DNA of 64,000 nt. It comes from Rhipicephalus microplus (lineage: Eukaryota; Arthropoda; Arachnida; Ixodida; Ixodidae). Below the pieces are notes generated by a model that had not been told where the DNA came from, ran no database searches, and saw nothing but the letters and a program-made list of their open reading frames with translations. Positions 37,931-48,855 of this stretch are shown here, in pieces (within the stretch, counting starts at the first letter, position 1; each line of letters opens with the position of its first letter). The stretch is from the NCBI RefSeq assembly GCF_043290135.1, contig NC_134710.1, positions 277,222,776 through 277,286,775 on the forward strand. Reading direction: 5' to 3'. The position numbers were made by a program, and so were the translations under genes.

Positions 37931-38744
37931 ACCCAGAGAGTGTTAGCCAATGTTTTTAGATACTGTCAGTTTAGTAAGCGCACGCTGTCACAGCGTCGAG
38001 GAGCAGCTCCCTCCCATATCTCACACAGCGGCGGCGCTGCTGTCGCTTTGGTATCGATAAAGGAGCGTCATCTGCTACCTCTGCATGCGAAACAGTGGGA
38101 AATTCGTTTACGAATACGCGTATATTAGCTAAACCATCTAGATGAGGGCCGAATGAATGCTACTTAGTGATAAATAAAGGCCGTGCATGTACCTAACAAA
38201 TGTGTCACAAATTCTGTGCCTGCAATGCATCAGTGGGGTGGTCAGGGGGTGTCATACCGAACCTGTGCCATGCTTACCTTCCCCCTTTCCCCAAAATCTT
38301 TCTCGCTATTGTTTACAGAGTAATCAGTGACACTCGATGGCACTTGCGCGTCTGGCACCCACTTCAGTTCAAGCTGGTGTCCCTAGCCACCGAAAAAATT
38401 CTGCCTTTGCCTCTGCAATAAATAGCTTTCATCTGAGCCTTCAGGTCGTGGACGATTCTAAGCGAACGAGCCTGTTATATTTACGCATCGTATAAATTGC
38501 GTGTACAAATATATTTAGAAACGGTAGTATTCCTTGTAGAACACCTAGGGAAAAATAGACAGCCTACACCGACAGTACTACGCCAATCAACGCCACAACC
38601 CTGCTATGCTTTATATCGGTGAGCTCGCAGAGCTCACGGCTGGCACAGCTAACATAAATGGTATAATTTTTATGGAAAGATGACTCTCATACACTAACTC
38701 TTTGGATTGTAGCCAAAATTATCCGAGCAGCTACGAGAAAGGTT
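37931..38744. other. unassigned sequence
   Basis: No supported gene or repeat. An AATAAATA motif at about 38417 has no associated ORF. Confidence 0.45.
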
Positions 38745-39265
38745 TCGAAAGCGAAAGAGAGAGAAAAGACATTTATTGAGCAGGGCTTGTGAGCGAAGGT
38801 GGGAGGGTCCCTTATTCCTGGAACCCTCTGGCCTGGACAACCCGCCAGGCTTGAGCGACGAGTTGACGCTGCTCGACCAGGTCCGGCTGGGAGATCGCAG
38901 CCTCTAACGCTTCACTGAGGAGGTCTTGGTCCGCATGTGGTGCTGCTGCTTGTAGCCTTGGGATGCTTACTTTGCTTTGCAGTAGGAGGTGCGCCAGAGT
39001 GTTTGCCACATTGCAGCAAGGACAGATGTAGCTATGCAACGTTGGTGTCATATGGTGCCATAGTACGCCGTTGGTGAACGTGTTGCTTTGAAGGTGTCTG
39101 TAGTCAATGCCTTCATTTCTTGTGAGTTTTGGATGTGGCGGAGGGTATGACTTGCGCTCGAGCCGATAATGTTGCAGTAATGCATGATACGTTAGCGGTA
39201 CGGGTTCTCTTGCCTGTGCTTCTGTTGTTGAGTGGGAAATGTTTTGGAGGTCGTACGGGAATAGG
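38745..39265 (-). mobile_element. 3' end of an I-clade LINE
   Basis: Minus-strand translation from about 39265 to the stop at 38812: 'LLQHYRLERKSYPPPHPKLT', then 'CPCCNVANTLAHLLLQ' and a C-terminus 'QLVAQAWRVVQARGFQE'. It is the same family as the full-length element at 52964-58909 ('YPPPHPKLT', 'CPLCNVPDTLAHLLLACQ', 'RAVEARGFLD'). The 3' UTR ends with AATAAATG and a CTCTCT tail near 38745. It is severely 5'-truncated. Confidence 0.85.
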
Positions 39266-39825
39266 AAGAAAAATTTAACAATAAATAGAACGCAGTGTAA
39301 CAGACCACACTCAGAAACTATTTAAATGACCTTTATTTCAAAAAAACTTTTTTGTGAATCGTATTTCACTTGTGACACGACGGTCAAGCATACTTCAGTG
39401 AATTAGCAGTTTAACATAGTAAACATGCCGACCTGCAGCGCACTGGACTGTTAAAGTGGCTATGCTTCCGCTGAGGAAACACTTGCGATCGGCGGCACTT
39501 CTTCGAAGCCCTGAATGACTCTGCAGCTCTCAATGCCTGGACAGATGCTATTGCACGAAAAGCCTTTCAGGTGACAGTCAAGACCTATATCGACAATATA
39601 AATTTCGAATCTTGATATTTTAAGAGCTCGATATCTTAAGGAGGAAGTAAGTAATCAGCCATTCCGTTTCGTAGCACTACCCTCTGGCTGACTTCACTTT
39701 TGGAGCTTTCAACGCAAAACAAAGAGCAAGTTCAAAAAAAAAAAAACCTACGTCTTCCTGGATAAGCTCGACATTCCAGCATTACAACTGTGTCTGGTCT
39801 TGTGATGCAGACAACCAAGTTGTCA
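39266..39825. other. unassigned sequence with a Tigger-like end
   Basis: At about 39576 the sequence 'cagtcaagacctatatcgac' followed by 'tttcgaatcttgatatttt' resembles one end of a pogo/Tigger element. No second end is visible. The rest is unassigned. Confidence 0.35.
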
Positions 39826-39831
39826 CCCCTC

Positions 39832-39915
39832 GACACAACTCCGGATTGCAGAATTGTGTCCAGGGGAGTTGTGTCCAGGGTTAACCCGGAGAACATCGCT
39901 GTTTTCCGGGTTAAC
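39832..39915. repeat. two perfect hairpins in tandem
   Basis: Hairpin 1 has arms GACACAACTCC (39832-39842) and GGAGTTGTGTC (39865-39875). Hairpin 2 has arms GTTAACCCGGA (39880-39890) and TCCGGGTTAAC (39905-39915), with a 14-base loop. Both have 11-bp perfect stems, separated by 4 bases. Confidence 0.9.
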
Positions 39916-41222
39916 GTCAGGCATATAGCCACCACTTTCTGTCACAAACGAGTGCTCAAGAGCGCTCGAGGGGCACCAGACTGTGGCTCTCGAAGCCAGA
40001 GTTAAAGAAGAAAACAAGCATAAAAAACTCCTCCGGTCTCGCCCCCTCGGAGCGCCGCTTCCCCGACCAACCTTCTCGCACCGGTCACCGAAAGATCGCT
40101 AAAAAAATCTCGAAGGGGCGTGGTGATGCAGAGTTGCGTCACCTTACAAGAGAGGTCCCATTCTTTCCAGAGCTTTGACGGTGCGAAGCACCAACGAAAC
40201 GACTAGAAACGTCTCCCCCTTTCCTCAGCTTTGGCTGCGCAACGCGCCGAATTTTCCGGAACACAGGGCGAAACGTATTTAAGTGAACTGCGGCTGGTGG
40301 TGAGCAGGAAACCAAGGAACTTTGCGCCAGCGTGGGTAGAGTCTTTCCGCCGTGGGGCGAAGGCTTTTGTACTGAGTGACAAATCAGTTGAGTTGAAAAG
40401 GATTTCCACGTGTGGGTGAAGGCTTGTGCTACAAGCAGAAGAAAGGTGTGTGATTACCGCCTGTGGGCGAAGGCGTGTTCTGCAGAGGCAGCGTGTGAGA
40501 AACCGACATGTTACCGGCGAAGACGTTTGGGGCTTGGAGTGCGGACATTTGACGAAGCGAGGTTTCCTGGAAGATAAACTTCGGGGGCAGTGGAACGACA
40601 ACAGTGATGGACTTTGAGGAGTAGTCCCTGGAAGAGAATCATGCCAGCTTTATTATAAATACTTTGAACTGGATAAGTTTGACGAACTTTTGTCTTAAAG
40701 GGTCTTGGTTGGTTAATGCATGAGATTGCATTGTACCGCGTGACGTTGTTTGTGTCCGTTGTTTTGAGTGTAGCTGGTTGTATCGTGCAACCCGTTGTTT
40801 GAGTGGTGACATTGTATTGGACTATTGCTGAGTGTGCATATTTGTGTATTGTTTTATCTGCCATATTTGAGAATACATTTTCTGTTTGCTATCAACTCTC
40901 AACTCTGACTCGTTTTTTGGACCACGGCCGGCGTTCGCTGGCGCTCCAAATGGGACCAAATGTAAATTGTCCGTGCTTTCGTGGTGCAGTTCATGGGGCT
41001 GATACGTCGGCCCTTAGAATTAGCCCGGCGACTGCCTCCCTAATTAGCGGGACAAGTGAAAATTATTCTGGTGTCTGCGACAGGACCCTTTTGTGCACAG
41101 TGTGTCCAAAGTACGGAGAAAGAACCTCGAGTCATTGATAGTGCTATCAGAAAATTTTTTTCTTTGTGTGTTACACGGTGTTCTCGCTAAATAACGAGTG
41201 CGTAGAGAGTTTACGATAGCGA
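39916..41222 (+). other. LTR-like and leader region upstream of gag
   Basis: This GC-rich stretch leads into the gag remnant. 'cgtatttaagtgaa' near 40273 could be a TATA-like promoter element, followed by G-rich sequence that could be an R/U5 region. No paired 3' LTR lies in the window, so boundaries and the LTR call are weak. No host ORF is evident. Confidence 0.35.
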
Positions 41223-42245
41223 GTGCTAGGCAGATATATTGTGCACGTGACAAGGATCTATTTGAGAGGCACCACAGATTTGGAGGAGCTGGTAGCTCTT
41301 GGTGAGAAGAAGGGTCTTTCCGGTGGAGAGCTTCGGAAATGGGTTAGTCAAAAAAAAAAAGAAAAAAACGTGAAAGGGCAAAGGAGAAAAAAGCTGCTGA
41401 ACTGAAAATAGACAGGTTGGCGGCTGAAAGGGTGAAAGAAGAAAAAGAACAGGAATTGAAACTGGAGATGGAGAAAAAAAAAACTGGCAGCTGAGAGGGC
41501 GAAAGAAGAAAGAGAGGCGAAGGAGCGACCGCTGAGGGAAGAAATAGAAGCTGAGATGGCTGAAAGAAAAAGACAGTGGTAGCATGAAGTAGAATTTGAA
41601 CGGCTCCGTTAGCAGCAGCGAAGGGAAACTTCGGTCCAGGCTAGAGTCGAAAGCACCGAACGGGAAGATCATGGCTTCCGCTTGAAGCTAAGCAAACTGC
41701 TTGTGACGTTTGACGAAATGAAGGACAATCTGGATGCGTACCTTCAAAGTTTCGAGACTATTGCCAGGAGCCAGAATTGGTCGGAGCATCAATGGGTAAC
41801 TGCTTTGAGCACATGCTTGAGTAGCGAAGCGTTCAGTGTGTATGGAAGACTGAGGCCAACCGATGCAGATAACTATGTAAAATTGAAAGATGCTTTACTG
41901 AAGCAATTCAGATTCACTGTGGAAGGCTTCCGAGACATATTTCAGACGGGAAAGCCAGCTGATGGTGAAACGGCTGCACAGTACGCCGCCCGACTTAACC
42001 ATTATTCTGACAGATAGATCGAACTTTCTGACACAGCACATCAGTACAATGAGCTTACAGAGCTTCTTATTAGAGAGCAATTTCTGGCCAGTTGCCACCA
42101 GAGCCTGTCGCTGTATTTCAAAGAGAGGAGAGCTCAGTCGCTTGAAGGGATGTTTGAATTGGCCTATCAATTTATGGAAACACAAGGTGGCCCAAATTTG
42201 GCCAAGTTTAAGACACGGACGGCACGGACTGCCGCTGCCATGTCT
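41223..42245 (+). pseudogene. gypsy-type Gag (SCAN/capsid-like) remnant
   Basis: The N-terminal part (41277-41405) reads 'LEELVALGEKKGLSGGELRKW' split as 'LEELVALGEKKGL' and 'SGGELRKWV'. A Lys/Glu-rich coiled-coil linker follows, broken by frameshifts in A-runs. A capsid-like domain comes next (41682-42017): 'FDEMKDNLDAYLQSFETIA', 'WVTALSTCLSSEAFSVYGR', 'LKDALLKQFRFT'. A TAG at 42015-42017 replaces a probable Trp codon, after which 'IELSDTAHQYNELTELLIRE' and 'KERRAQSLEGMFELAYQ' continue in frame to about 42240. The zinc knuckle and pol are absent. This is a typical tick Ty3/gypsy Gag, now inactive. Confidence 0.75.
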
Positions 42246-42664
42246 TGAAATGAAGTAACATGAAAATTTGAAGAACAGATCATGGAAGGAAAAAAAAACA
42301 CTATATCCCACAGAAGGGAACCATGCCTAGATGGGAAATAGTGGTCGCTAACGCTTACACCAGTGGTGGAGTGGCACAGGAAAAATACCTGAGGCGCAAA
42401 GCACGCAGTGATAGACCGGCGTTTCCTACTGGAACAAGCCAATCGCTGCTATTGGGTAGTGAGAGACAGAAGTCTCCGATTGGACACAGAGACCTGAAGT
42501 TCACTTTTAGTTCACATATACGCTGCAAATTTTTGTTGTTCAACAACGCACAAAAGAAATCTCTCACCGCCACTACCTTGGAGGTCGAGATCCAGTGCCT
42601 ATATACCCGGGTGGCCAGTGAACGGTTGTGCAGTGCGAGCAGTCGGTTTTTCGAAAAAAAAAAA
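42246..42664. other. unassigned sequence
   Basis: No recognisable continuation of gag or other gene. Confidence 0.4.
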
Positions 42665-43035
42665 CTCGCTAGGAGACGCTGCCTGAGTCGGCATTGTGAA
42701 GCGAGAGAGGGAGAGCACTGGAGAGGCAAGAGAGGAATAGGGGACGTGCATGCGCAATGGGGGTGTAAATGCCAAGAAGAGAAAGAAAGGGGAACGATCG
42801 TAGGCTAGCAGACGCTGCCTGCGTCAGCACTGCAAATCGAGAGAGGGGAAGCGTAGGTGAGGAGGATAAGGGGCACGCATGTGCAATGCAGGTGTTGAGG
42901 CTGCGCGACAGAATGCCTAAAAGAGAGGGACAGTGTGTGAGAGTAGGCCACCAGACGCTACGTGCGTCGGTTTTGCGAGGCGAGAGAGGGGGAGCGTAGG
43001 AGAAAAAAGAGGGGGAGGGGACTCTCATGCACAGT
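42665..43035 (+). repeat. ~140-bp tandem repeat, about 2.6 units
   Basis: Three imperfect units begin near 42668, 42803 and 42950 with 'gacgctgcctg.gtcgg' or similar and share 'gcgagagagggggagcgtag' and 'gcatgcgcaat' blocks. Purine-rich on the plus strand. No coding function is inferred. Confidence 0.75.
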
Positions 43036-43260
43036 AAGAACGGTCACGCCGCACACCGGACTGAGCTTGACCATAAGGCCCTTCGCATCTAAAATAGAAT
43101 GGGCGATGGACGCACTGAGCTCTGGAAAGCCACATTGAGCAGATGGTCTCGTCACCACCTCCTTCTAGACTTTTATTTAGGATATAGCCATTGCCTTGTA
43201 CCAAGTAACCACTCACAAGAAGTCCATGCTACCCCCTGCTTTTCGTCACAGCCACATAGT

Positions 43261-44187
43261 CGCGAAGTATGAATGAGGAAGGTTGATATGTCGCTTTAAA
43301 ATCAGCACAACGTTACGAGGTGGATTTAAATTATGCCGCACATGACTTCCATATCAAGATTCTCATGTTTGAACGTGTGAGAAAGGTTGATATGTCACTT
43401 TAAAATCAGAAAAACGTTACGAGGTGGATGAAAATTATGCCACACACGACTTTCATGTCATGATACTCATTTTTGAACGTGTAATGTACCTTCGTCATTT
43501 ACACACATCACGTGATACCAAATTTGGTATATGTGGAGCTGCTAGTGAAACAGCCGTGTGGGCGCTATGAGCGTAGCATGTAGTCATGTTTTACATGACA
43601 TGCATGTCAAGATTATCACGTTTAGACTAGTCATTTACCTTTCTCATCCATTCACGTCCAGTAATACCAAATTTGGTATATGTGAAGGTAGCGAAACGGC
43701 TGTGAGTGAACCATGAGCAGGGCGTATATTGGCACCTGTGTGTAAGCTTCTTGAAAAGCGTGGTAGATGATTAGACTGCCGTTCCGTAAATATATAAAGA
43801 TGTCCAGGAAATCTCCTATTTTGTCTGGGAACGATTGGTATGAAATTGTGAGCGTTGTCGAACGCTGCTACAAATGAAAGTATTGCATGCTCCTCGTGTT
43901 CCCAAATGAAAAAAAAAATGTCATCTTTTTTCTTCAGTTATTTCAGGATCCGGCGACAGCATTTTCATGACTATATGCTACGCTCATCGCGCGCTCATGG
44001 CCGTTTTGCTAGCTTCACATATACAACATTTGTTATTACGTGACGTGAATGGACGACTGAGCACGAATGACCGGGGCAAACATAATAATTATGACACGGA
44101 AGGTATTTACGACATAATTTACGTCCACGTTGTAACGTTGTGCTGATTTTAATGTGGCAATTCAACCTTTCTCATTCATGCTTCGCA
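43261..44187. mobile_element. foldback-type element with long inverted arms
   Basis: The left end 43261-43335 ('cgcgaagtatgaatgagg' onward) and the right end 44187-44113 read on the opposite strand ('tgcgaagcatgaatgaga' onward) match at about 80% over 75 bases. The similarity resumes further in ('ttcacgtc...gtaataccaaattt' versus 'ttcacgtcacgtaataacaaatg'). The left arm has an internal tandem duplication of about 105 bp (43275-43379 and 43380-43485). Two copies of the 16-bp palindrome ATACCAAATTTGGTAT occur at 43515-43530 and 43664-43679. No transposase ORF is present. Confidence 0.75.
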
Positions 44188-45071
44188 CATCATTGAATCT
44201 ACAGATTCTACATTTATTTATTTTTTTTATTGCTACGACTGTAAGCGTTCAAACGTTACATTAGCTGTTTAATGCTTCTTGACATTCGTTACACTTAGGC
44301 AAAGTTCACCCAATCTTCTGCGTCACTTGGGCTGATTCACATCTACCGTTCGTCGGCACGGTACCACAATGTCTTTGGGATTGGTCTACACTTATTTAAC
44401 ACCGGAGGCAGTTTCATTGAAAACTGTGCCACAAAAAATCCCGACCGATTTCGACGGATAACAGTTCCACAGTAAAATGCACCTAATATTTAACTGGCGA
44501 AAAAAGTTTTTTTCCCATACCATCGTCATCATGATGTTTTCTTTGCCAAAGTAGGCTAAGTTGCACAATTAAAAAAACATCGCATATGCTGAAGCAACGC
44601 GGCGGGAAACCCCGAAAATGAACACTGATAACACTGCACACTTGATAACACACTCTATCTTTATTTAAGCAAAGTAAGTTGGGCTAGTGAGAACATACTC
44701 ATCAGGATCAGGGTGGATAAGATTTGTAGTGCCTTCTTTTATGCCTATATCTATGCCACTTTTTTCTTCATTAAACTTTCAGTTCTTAGCCAGTGCTTGT
44801 GCCGTGCACATCCTTGTGTTTTCGTGTGTTATTTTTTTCGCGCTGATCCTAGGGACTCTATTTATTGATCAATCCTATTTTTATCACGCTAGAATCATCG
44901 TCATAATCCATAGTTTTATTTCATGCTTCACGAAAATGTATACTAGATTCTTCTATGAATTCTTAGGCAAATCATTCAAATCAAACTGCCCGCAAACTTT
45001 GGCGCCATATTGCACATTCTTTGAGTAACATGTGACATGATATGGTGGCTGATATAAACACTCGGGCTTGA
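44188..45071 (-). other. 3' UTR and downstream region of the TRAF-like gene
   Basis: Downstream (lower coordinates) of the stop at 45072. Minus-strand AATAAA signals (plus-strand TTTATT) lie at about 44660-44665 and 44861-44866, giving 3' UTRs of roughly 200-430 nt. Plus-strand ORFs here are shadows. The rest is AT-rich without repeats. Confidence 0.5.
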
Positions 45072-48000
45072 TTACTCTCTCGAGACCTCGAGCCTAAAAT
45101 AGAGCTTGTTATCGGAAACAAAGCCACCCTCTTCAATTTCCTGAAGTGAGTGGTACTCATTGGCACGAACGGGAAGATTGTGCATTCCTTTTGGCTTCAA
45201 GTATCCTATATATCCAAATTCATTGTCACCATCCATTGAGAAGACAACGTGTCTGCTATCGTCAGAAGGGTGCAGCAGGGTAAGCTTGCTCCTCTTTTGA
45301 AAAGGCCACCCTAAAAGGTCATCGTACACACCCTTGCACAAAGTCACTTCAGCACCGAGCTCAAGTAAACCGTTCTTCTTACGAAAAAGGACACTGGGTT
45401 TTATATTGTAGCCCTGGAGATAGAGCGGAGTGGACCTTCCCTGTGTCCAATAGTCATACTGTAAAACCTTCTTTTTTAGTTGATCATAGTTCTCCACGTA
45501 CCAATCGCAGGACTCGGAGGCCTTGAGGGAGCTCTGCAATATTGCTTTGCAGACTTCTACAACTTTATTGATGTAGTCTCTGAGTTTTTCCCCATGTTCA
45601 CGCAGAGAAACATTATTTTCCGGGTGTTTCTTGATACATTGCTTTATTGCCGCCAAAGTGGCCTCTAATTCACTTTTTAAATGCAGCAAGACATCTATAG
45701 GATCAGTCCTTGCTTCAAGCTTATCACGCAAAGGGGGTGTTTCACCGTTACTTGATGCCTCTTCAACTGATGCTTCGGTATTGCACCAATTGGTGTCGGT
45801 GTTTTCTGCTATGGCTCTTTCACAGTAGACCCCACTTTGGCCAAAGTCGGCTGATTTTTCCGTGTCTTCCATAGGTAATTCTGATACGATGGGATTCTCA
45901 CTGCGAGACATTGAGGATGCAGCTGTGTTATGTGTCTCGTGTACTGCTTCGCGTAACACTTGCTTGTTTTCTGTGGACTCAGTTGATCCTGAAATGAGCC
46001 TCTCACTTCGGCAGAACAGTCGTGAGCTATGGACCAGCTCCTGCAGCACTTTCTGTGCATTTTCACTTTGCTTAACGATTGAGCTCTGCTTTCTGGTGTA
46101 ACTAACATCCACTGTTTTGCTAAGATTGCGCGGAAACAATTCACCAAGTGGCTGAATAAATGTGCCTTGGAGGCTCCAATGGTCATTTAGCAAGCTGTTA
46201 ACAAATCGAGGTTTCTTACATCCTGTTTCGCCTTCTGGTGACATATCATCTAATGGCGCAGTTGTGTGGTTCTCTCCTGTTGTTGAGCACCTCGAAAATT
46301 GGACCTTTTCAGTGCCCAAAGTGCCAGTTTCCGTGGCCTTTTGATCACCATCTGAGGCCAAATTTCGGATTTGGTGCTGCTGTGTGATTGGAATTATATG
46401 AGGAGTATTCGCGTTATTTCTTTCGCGAGTAGTGGCACCTGCACAACTAGGTTTCCCGCTAGCATTGTGTTCTTCGTAACTATAATTAAAGTGTGCAGGT
46501 GGGTCGTTGTAGTATGACAAATAAAAAGGTGCGGAGACGCTTTCCAAGGCTGCGCCGATCATATGCCCGATCCCATCAGTTATTTCCCCGGTAAACACAT
46601 TGTCAGTTACGGGTGCAATCTCTGCATTGTGTGAATGGCCTTCCTCCAAATTCGTTCCATCCACGGCCACTCTTTCGCAAGCCTCATGAGCCGCCGTGCA
46701 GTGTAAGGACGCCTTATGATAATTTGGAGTTCCAAACGTACTCCGCTGGTAATGGCGAAGTGAAGTGTTGAGGACTTCATTTTTTCCTGTCGCGTAGTGC
46801 ACGACGTCTTGTCCTTGAATTCTTATGTCCTTCATTGCGGTCGTCTCGAGCACCTTGGAGCCAGTCGTGGAGCTTGCCGACATCGTCAACGATGGTTCTG
46901 ACTCTTCTCGCTCTTGCTGGCCGGCATGCTGTTCGGCAGACGAAAGTTCGTGTGGCTCCAGTGATACAGGGCTTGAAAGTGCTTTTTTCTTCTGGTCATC
47001 TCGAAGCCAGGCATTCGACTCTTGTTGAAGCGGCGGTTTTTCTTTTAGCGACTGAAGTGACATGCTGCCAACTTCAGGCTCACATTCCGACTCTCTTAGT
47101 CGGCTGCCTTCAAGCTCTTCGTTTTCCGCGAAAGCTTTAGTTGGTGCCTGACAACTGGAGGGGTCACTTGTGTTCAGTGTGCACAAGCTATCTGTAATTC
47201 TAGATTCCGCTTCATTCTCTACGTGGCAATGGACAAAGGCTTCTTCGATGCATTTTGGGCTCCTATTATCCTCACAGTCACTGGACTTGCACTCTACATG
47301 ACCACTCAGAGAAATCTCACTGGAGGAACAGCGTGTTGGATCATGTCCAGCTGGCCTGCTGCAAATTTCTGCTGCAACAGAGGTGCCCTGCGCACCTTGT
47401 TTTACTAGATTGTGCCTCAAAGTCTGCCGCACGTTACTGTCCTGAGATGCTGTTGCCACATCTAACAATGATTCCCTTTGTCGCGCTTCCTGCCCTCTCA
47501 TACGGCAATTGTTCGTGATATCTTCTGCGTTTATTGCCTGAGTGTGTTTCTTGTGCAGACGTGCATTTCGAACAGTTTCTGCAGTGTGACCCTCCTCCTT
47601 GTCCTCGAGAAAGTAAATTGAATTTTCTTCACTTTCCAGAGATCTGGAAGTTTTCAAAAGAGCGTTGGCTATGATTTCATCGTTTGTGATGGTAACTTCA
47701 CGACAGATAGCGCCCGAAGAGACGCCAGATGGAAGCCTTTGAACCACCGAATCCTCCCGCCGTACGCTGTTGCCATCGCGTGCAGCGCCTTCAGCTTCAA
47801 TGCATGTTTGCTCTTCAACGCACACTTTTTGAAGGGTGTCGCTGCCCGACTCCATCCCGATATATACACTGTGATCACGAGAGTTCATCTTTTCATTGGT
47901 GAATCGGGCTTCCAGGGAACCTTCGTGACACGCAGATTCTTGCGGCCCTTTTCGTGCGGGAGGCTCTTTGGCGTCTTCACGACCACAGGGTTCGGTTTTG

Positions 48001-48785
48001 TTGCTTACCATGTCGATTGAAGGCTCCCTCGTTGTTTCATTTGCTTCCGTGTGTACGCCTTGGCTTACGAGGTTTGATTTGCTGTGTTCCATCTTCGTAC
48101 AACCAGCGCTACTTGACGCTCGTAGACCGGCTCGAAATATGAAGTTTTGGCCAATGTGATCACCATGGTAAGCGTGAGTGGCTAGTCCACTGGTTTCAAT
48201 GTGAACGTCTTGCTTGGTGTTCGACGGCTGCATACCCTCGGCGTCGTCCTGCACATGCTTACTTTTGAAAGCACTCTGGGAATGTGCACGTGGCACTTCT
48301 TTTGGCGCTTTTCTTGTTTTAGTAATATCTGAATAATCATCCCCGAAGGTGGAAAGGGCAGGCTCACAAATGGCACTGGTGTTCACTTGTGTGTGTAATA
48401 AACTGCACATATCTTTACATGGCTCACCATCACCCGAGGAAAGTTCTACCAATTGAGATATATTGGTGCTGCTATCCTTAAGTAACTTTATACTACCATT
48501 ATCGTTGTTACCTTCAAAAGTATAACGAACATGCACATTGTCTTGCAAAGGTTTACGCTTTTTAACTGTCGTTCCCCCGTAGTTGCCGTTTCTCGTCGGC
48601 GTATTCTGAGTGCGCGTTTCAGGTCCTGTCTCTGAAAAGTGTTCCTTAAGCAAGTGTTCACTCCACTCGGCATTTGCTTTCTGGTTCCCTGAGGGTCTCG
48701 TCCGGTAAGCGCAGTCTTTTTCATGATGCTCAAGCATAGCTGACACGGTCCCCACTTGGTTACAACCTTCGCTCCAGCAGTAAAC
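45072..48785 (-). CDS. TRAF-like protein, exon 2 (zinc finger, linker, MATH/TRAF-C)
   Basis: Exon 2 of a minus-strand gene, 1237 codons plus TAA. It starts directly after the acceptor 'aaaaatctttgcag' and opens in frame with 'VYCWSEGCNQVG..SAMLEHHEKDC', a TRAF-type zinc finger (here split: 'VYCWSEGC' and 'MLEHHEKDC'). An acidic, Ser/Glu-rich linker of about 950 residues follows, without recognisable domains. A predicted coiled-coil-like stretch ('LHLKSELEATLAAIKQCI') and a MATH/TRAF-C domain make up the last ~230 residues, with 'YLQGYNIKPSVLF', 'GVYDDLLGWPFQKRSKLTLL', 'SLQEIEEGGFVSDNKLYF'. TRAFs trimerise on receptor tails through the MATH domain and pass signals to NF-kB/JNK pathways. Usual TRAFs are 400-600 residues; here the total is about 1326. 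The uninterrupted frame supports a live gene. Confidence 0.85.
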   Translation of the reverse strand, partial: VYCWSEGCNQVGTVSAMLEHHEKDCAYRTRPSGNQKANAEWSEHLLKEHFSETGPETRTQNTPTRNGNYGGTTVKKRKPLQDNVHVRYTFEGNNDNGSIKLLKDSSTNISQLVELSSGDGEPCKDMCSLLHTQVNTSAICEPALSTFGDDYSDITKTRKAPKEVPRAHSQSAFKSKHVQDDAEGMQPSNTKQDVHIETSGLATHAYHGDHIGQNFIFRAGLRASSSAGCTKMEHSKSNLVSQGVHTEANETTREPSIDMVSNKTEPCGREDAKEPPARKGPQESACHEGSLEARFTNEKMNSRDHSVYIGMESGSDTLQKVCVEEQTCIEAEGAARDGNSVRREDSVVQRLPSGVSSGAICREVTITNDEIIANALLKTSRSLESEENSIYFLEDKEEGHTAETVRNARLHKKHTQAINAEDITNNCRMRGQEARQRESLLDVATASQDSNVRQTLRHNLVKQGAQGTSVAAEICSRPAGHDPTRCSSSEISLSGHVECKSSDCEDNRSPKCIEEAFVHCHVENEAESRITDSLCTLNTSDPSSCQAPTKAFAENEELEGSRLRESECEPEVGSMSLQSLKEKPPLQQESNAWLRDDQKKKALSSPVSLEPHELSSAEQHAGQQEREESEPSLTMSASSTTGSKVLETTAMKDIRIQGQDVVHYATGKNEVLNTSLRHYQRSTFGTPNYHKASLHCTAAHEACERVAVDGTNLEEGHSHNAEIAPVTDNVFTGEITDGIGHMIGAALESVSAPFYLSYYNDPPAHFNYSYEEHNASGKPSCAGATTRERNNANTPHIIPITQQHQIRNLASDGDQKATETGTLGTEKVQFSRCSTTGENHTTAPLDDMSPEGETGCKKPRFVNSLLNDHWSLQGTFIQPLGELFPRNLSKTVDVSYTRKQSSIVKQSENAQKVLQELVHSSRLFCRSERLISGSTESTENKQVLREAVHETHNTAASSMSRSENPIVSELPMEDTEKSADFGQSGVYCERAIAENTDTNWCNTEASVEEASSNGETPPLRDKLEARTDPIDVLLHLKSELEATLAAIKQCIKKHPENNVSLREHGEKLRDYINKVVEVCKAILQSSLKASESCDWYVENYDQLKKKVLQYDYWTQGRSTPLYLQGYNIKPSVLFRKKNGLLELGAEVTLCKGVYDDLLGWPFQKRSKLTLLHPSDDSRHVVFSMDGDNEFGYIGYLKPKGMHNLPVRANEYHSLQEIEEGGFVSDNKLYFRLEVSRE

Positions 48786-48855
48786 CTGCAAAGATTTTTC
48801 AAGAAAAGTATTCAGTAAGCCAAGTATTCAGTAAGAGGCGAACAAAAATTAAATG

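Noticed and set aside
44687..45028. Plus-strand hydrophobic ORF of 113 codons
   Set aside because: Lies in the 3' UTR of the minus-strand gene; AT-rich by composition, with no homology-like motifs.
48488..48802. Alternative start for the TRAF exon upstream of 48785
   Set aside because: The open frame upstream begins at a TTG within a clear acceptor; the first codons before 'VYCW' are intron sequence.
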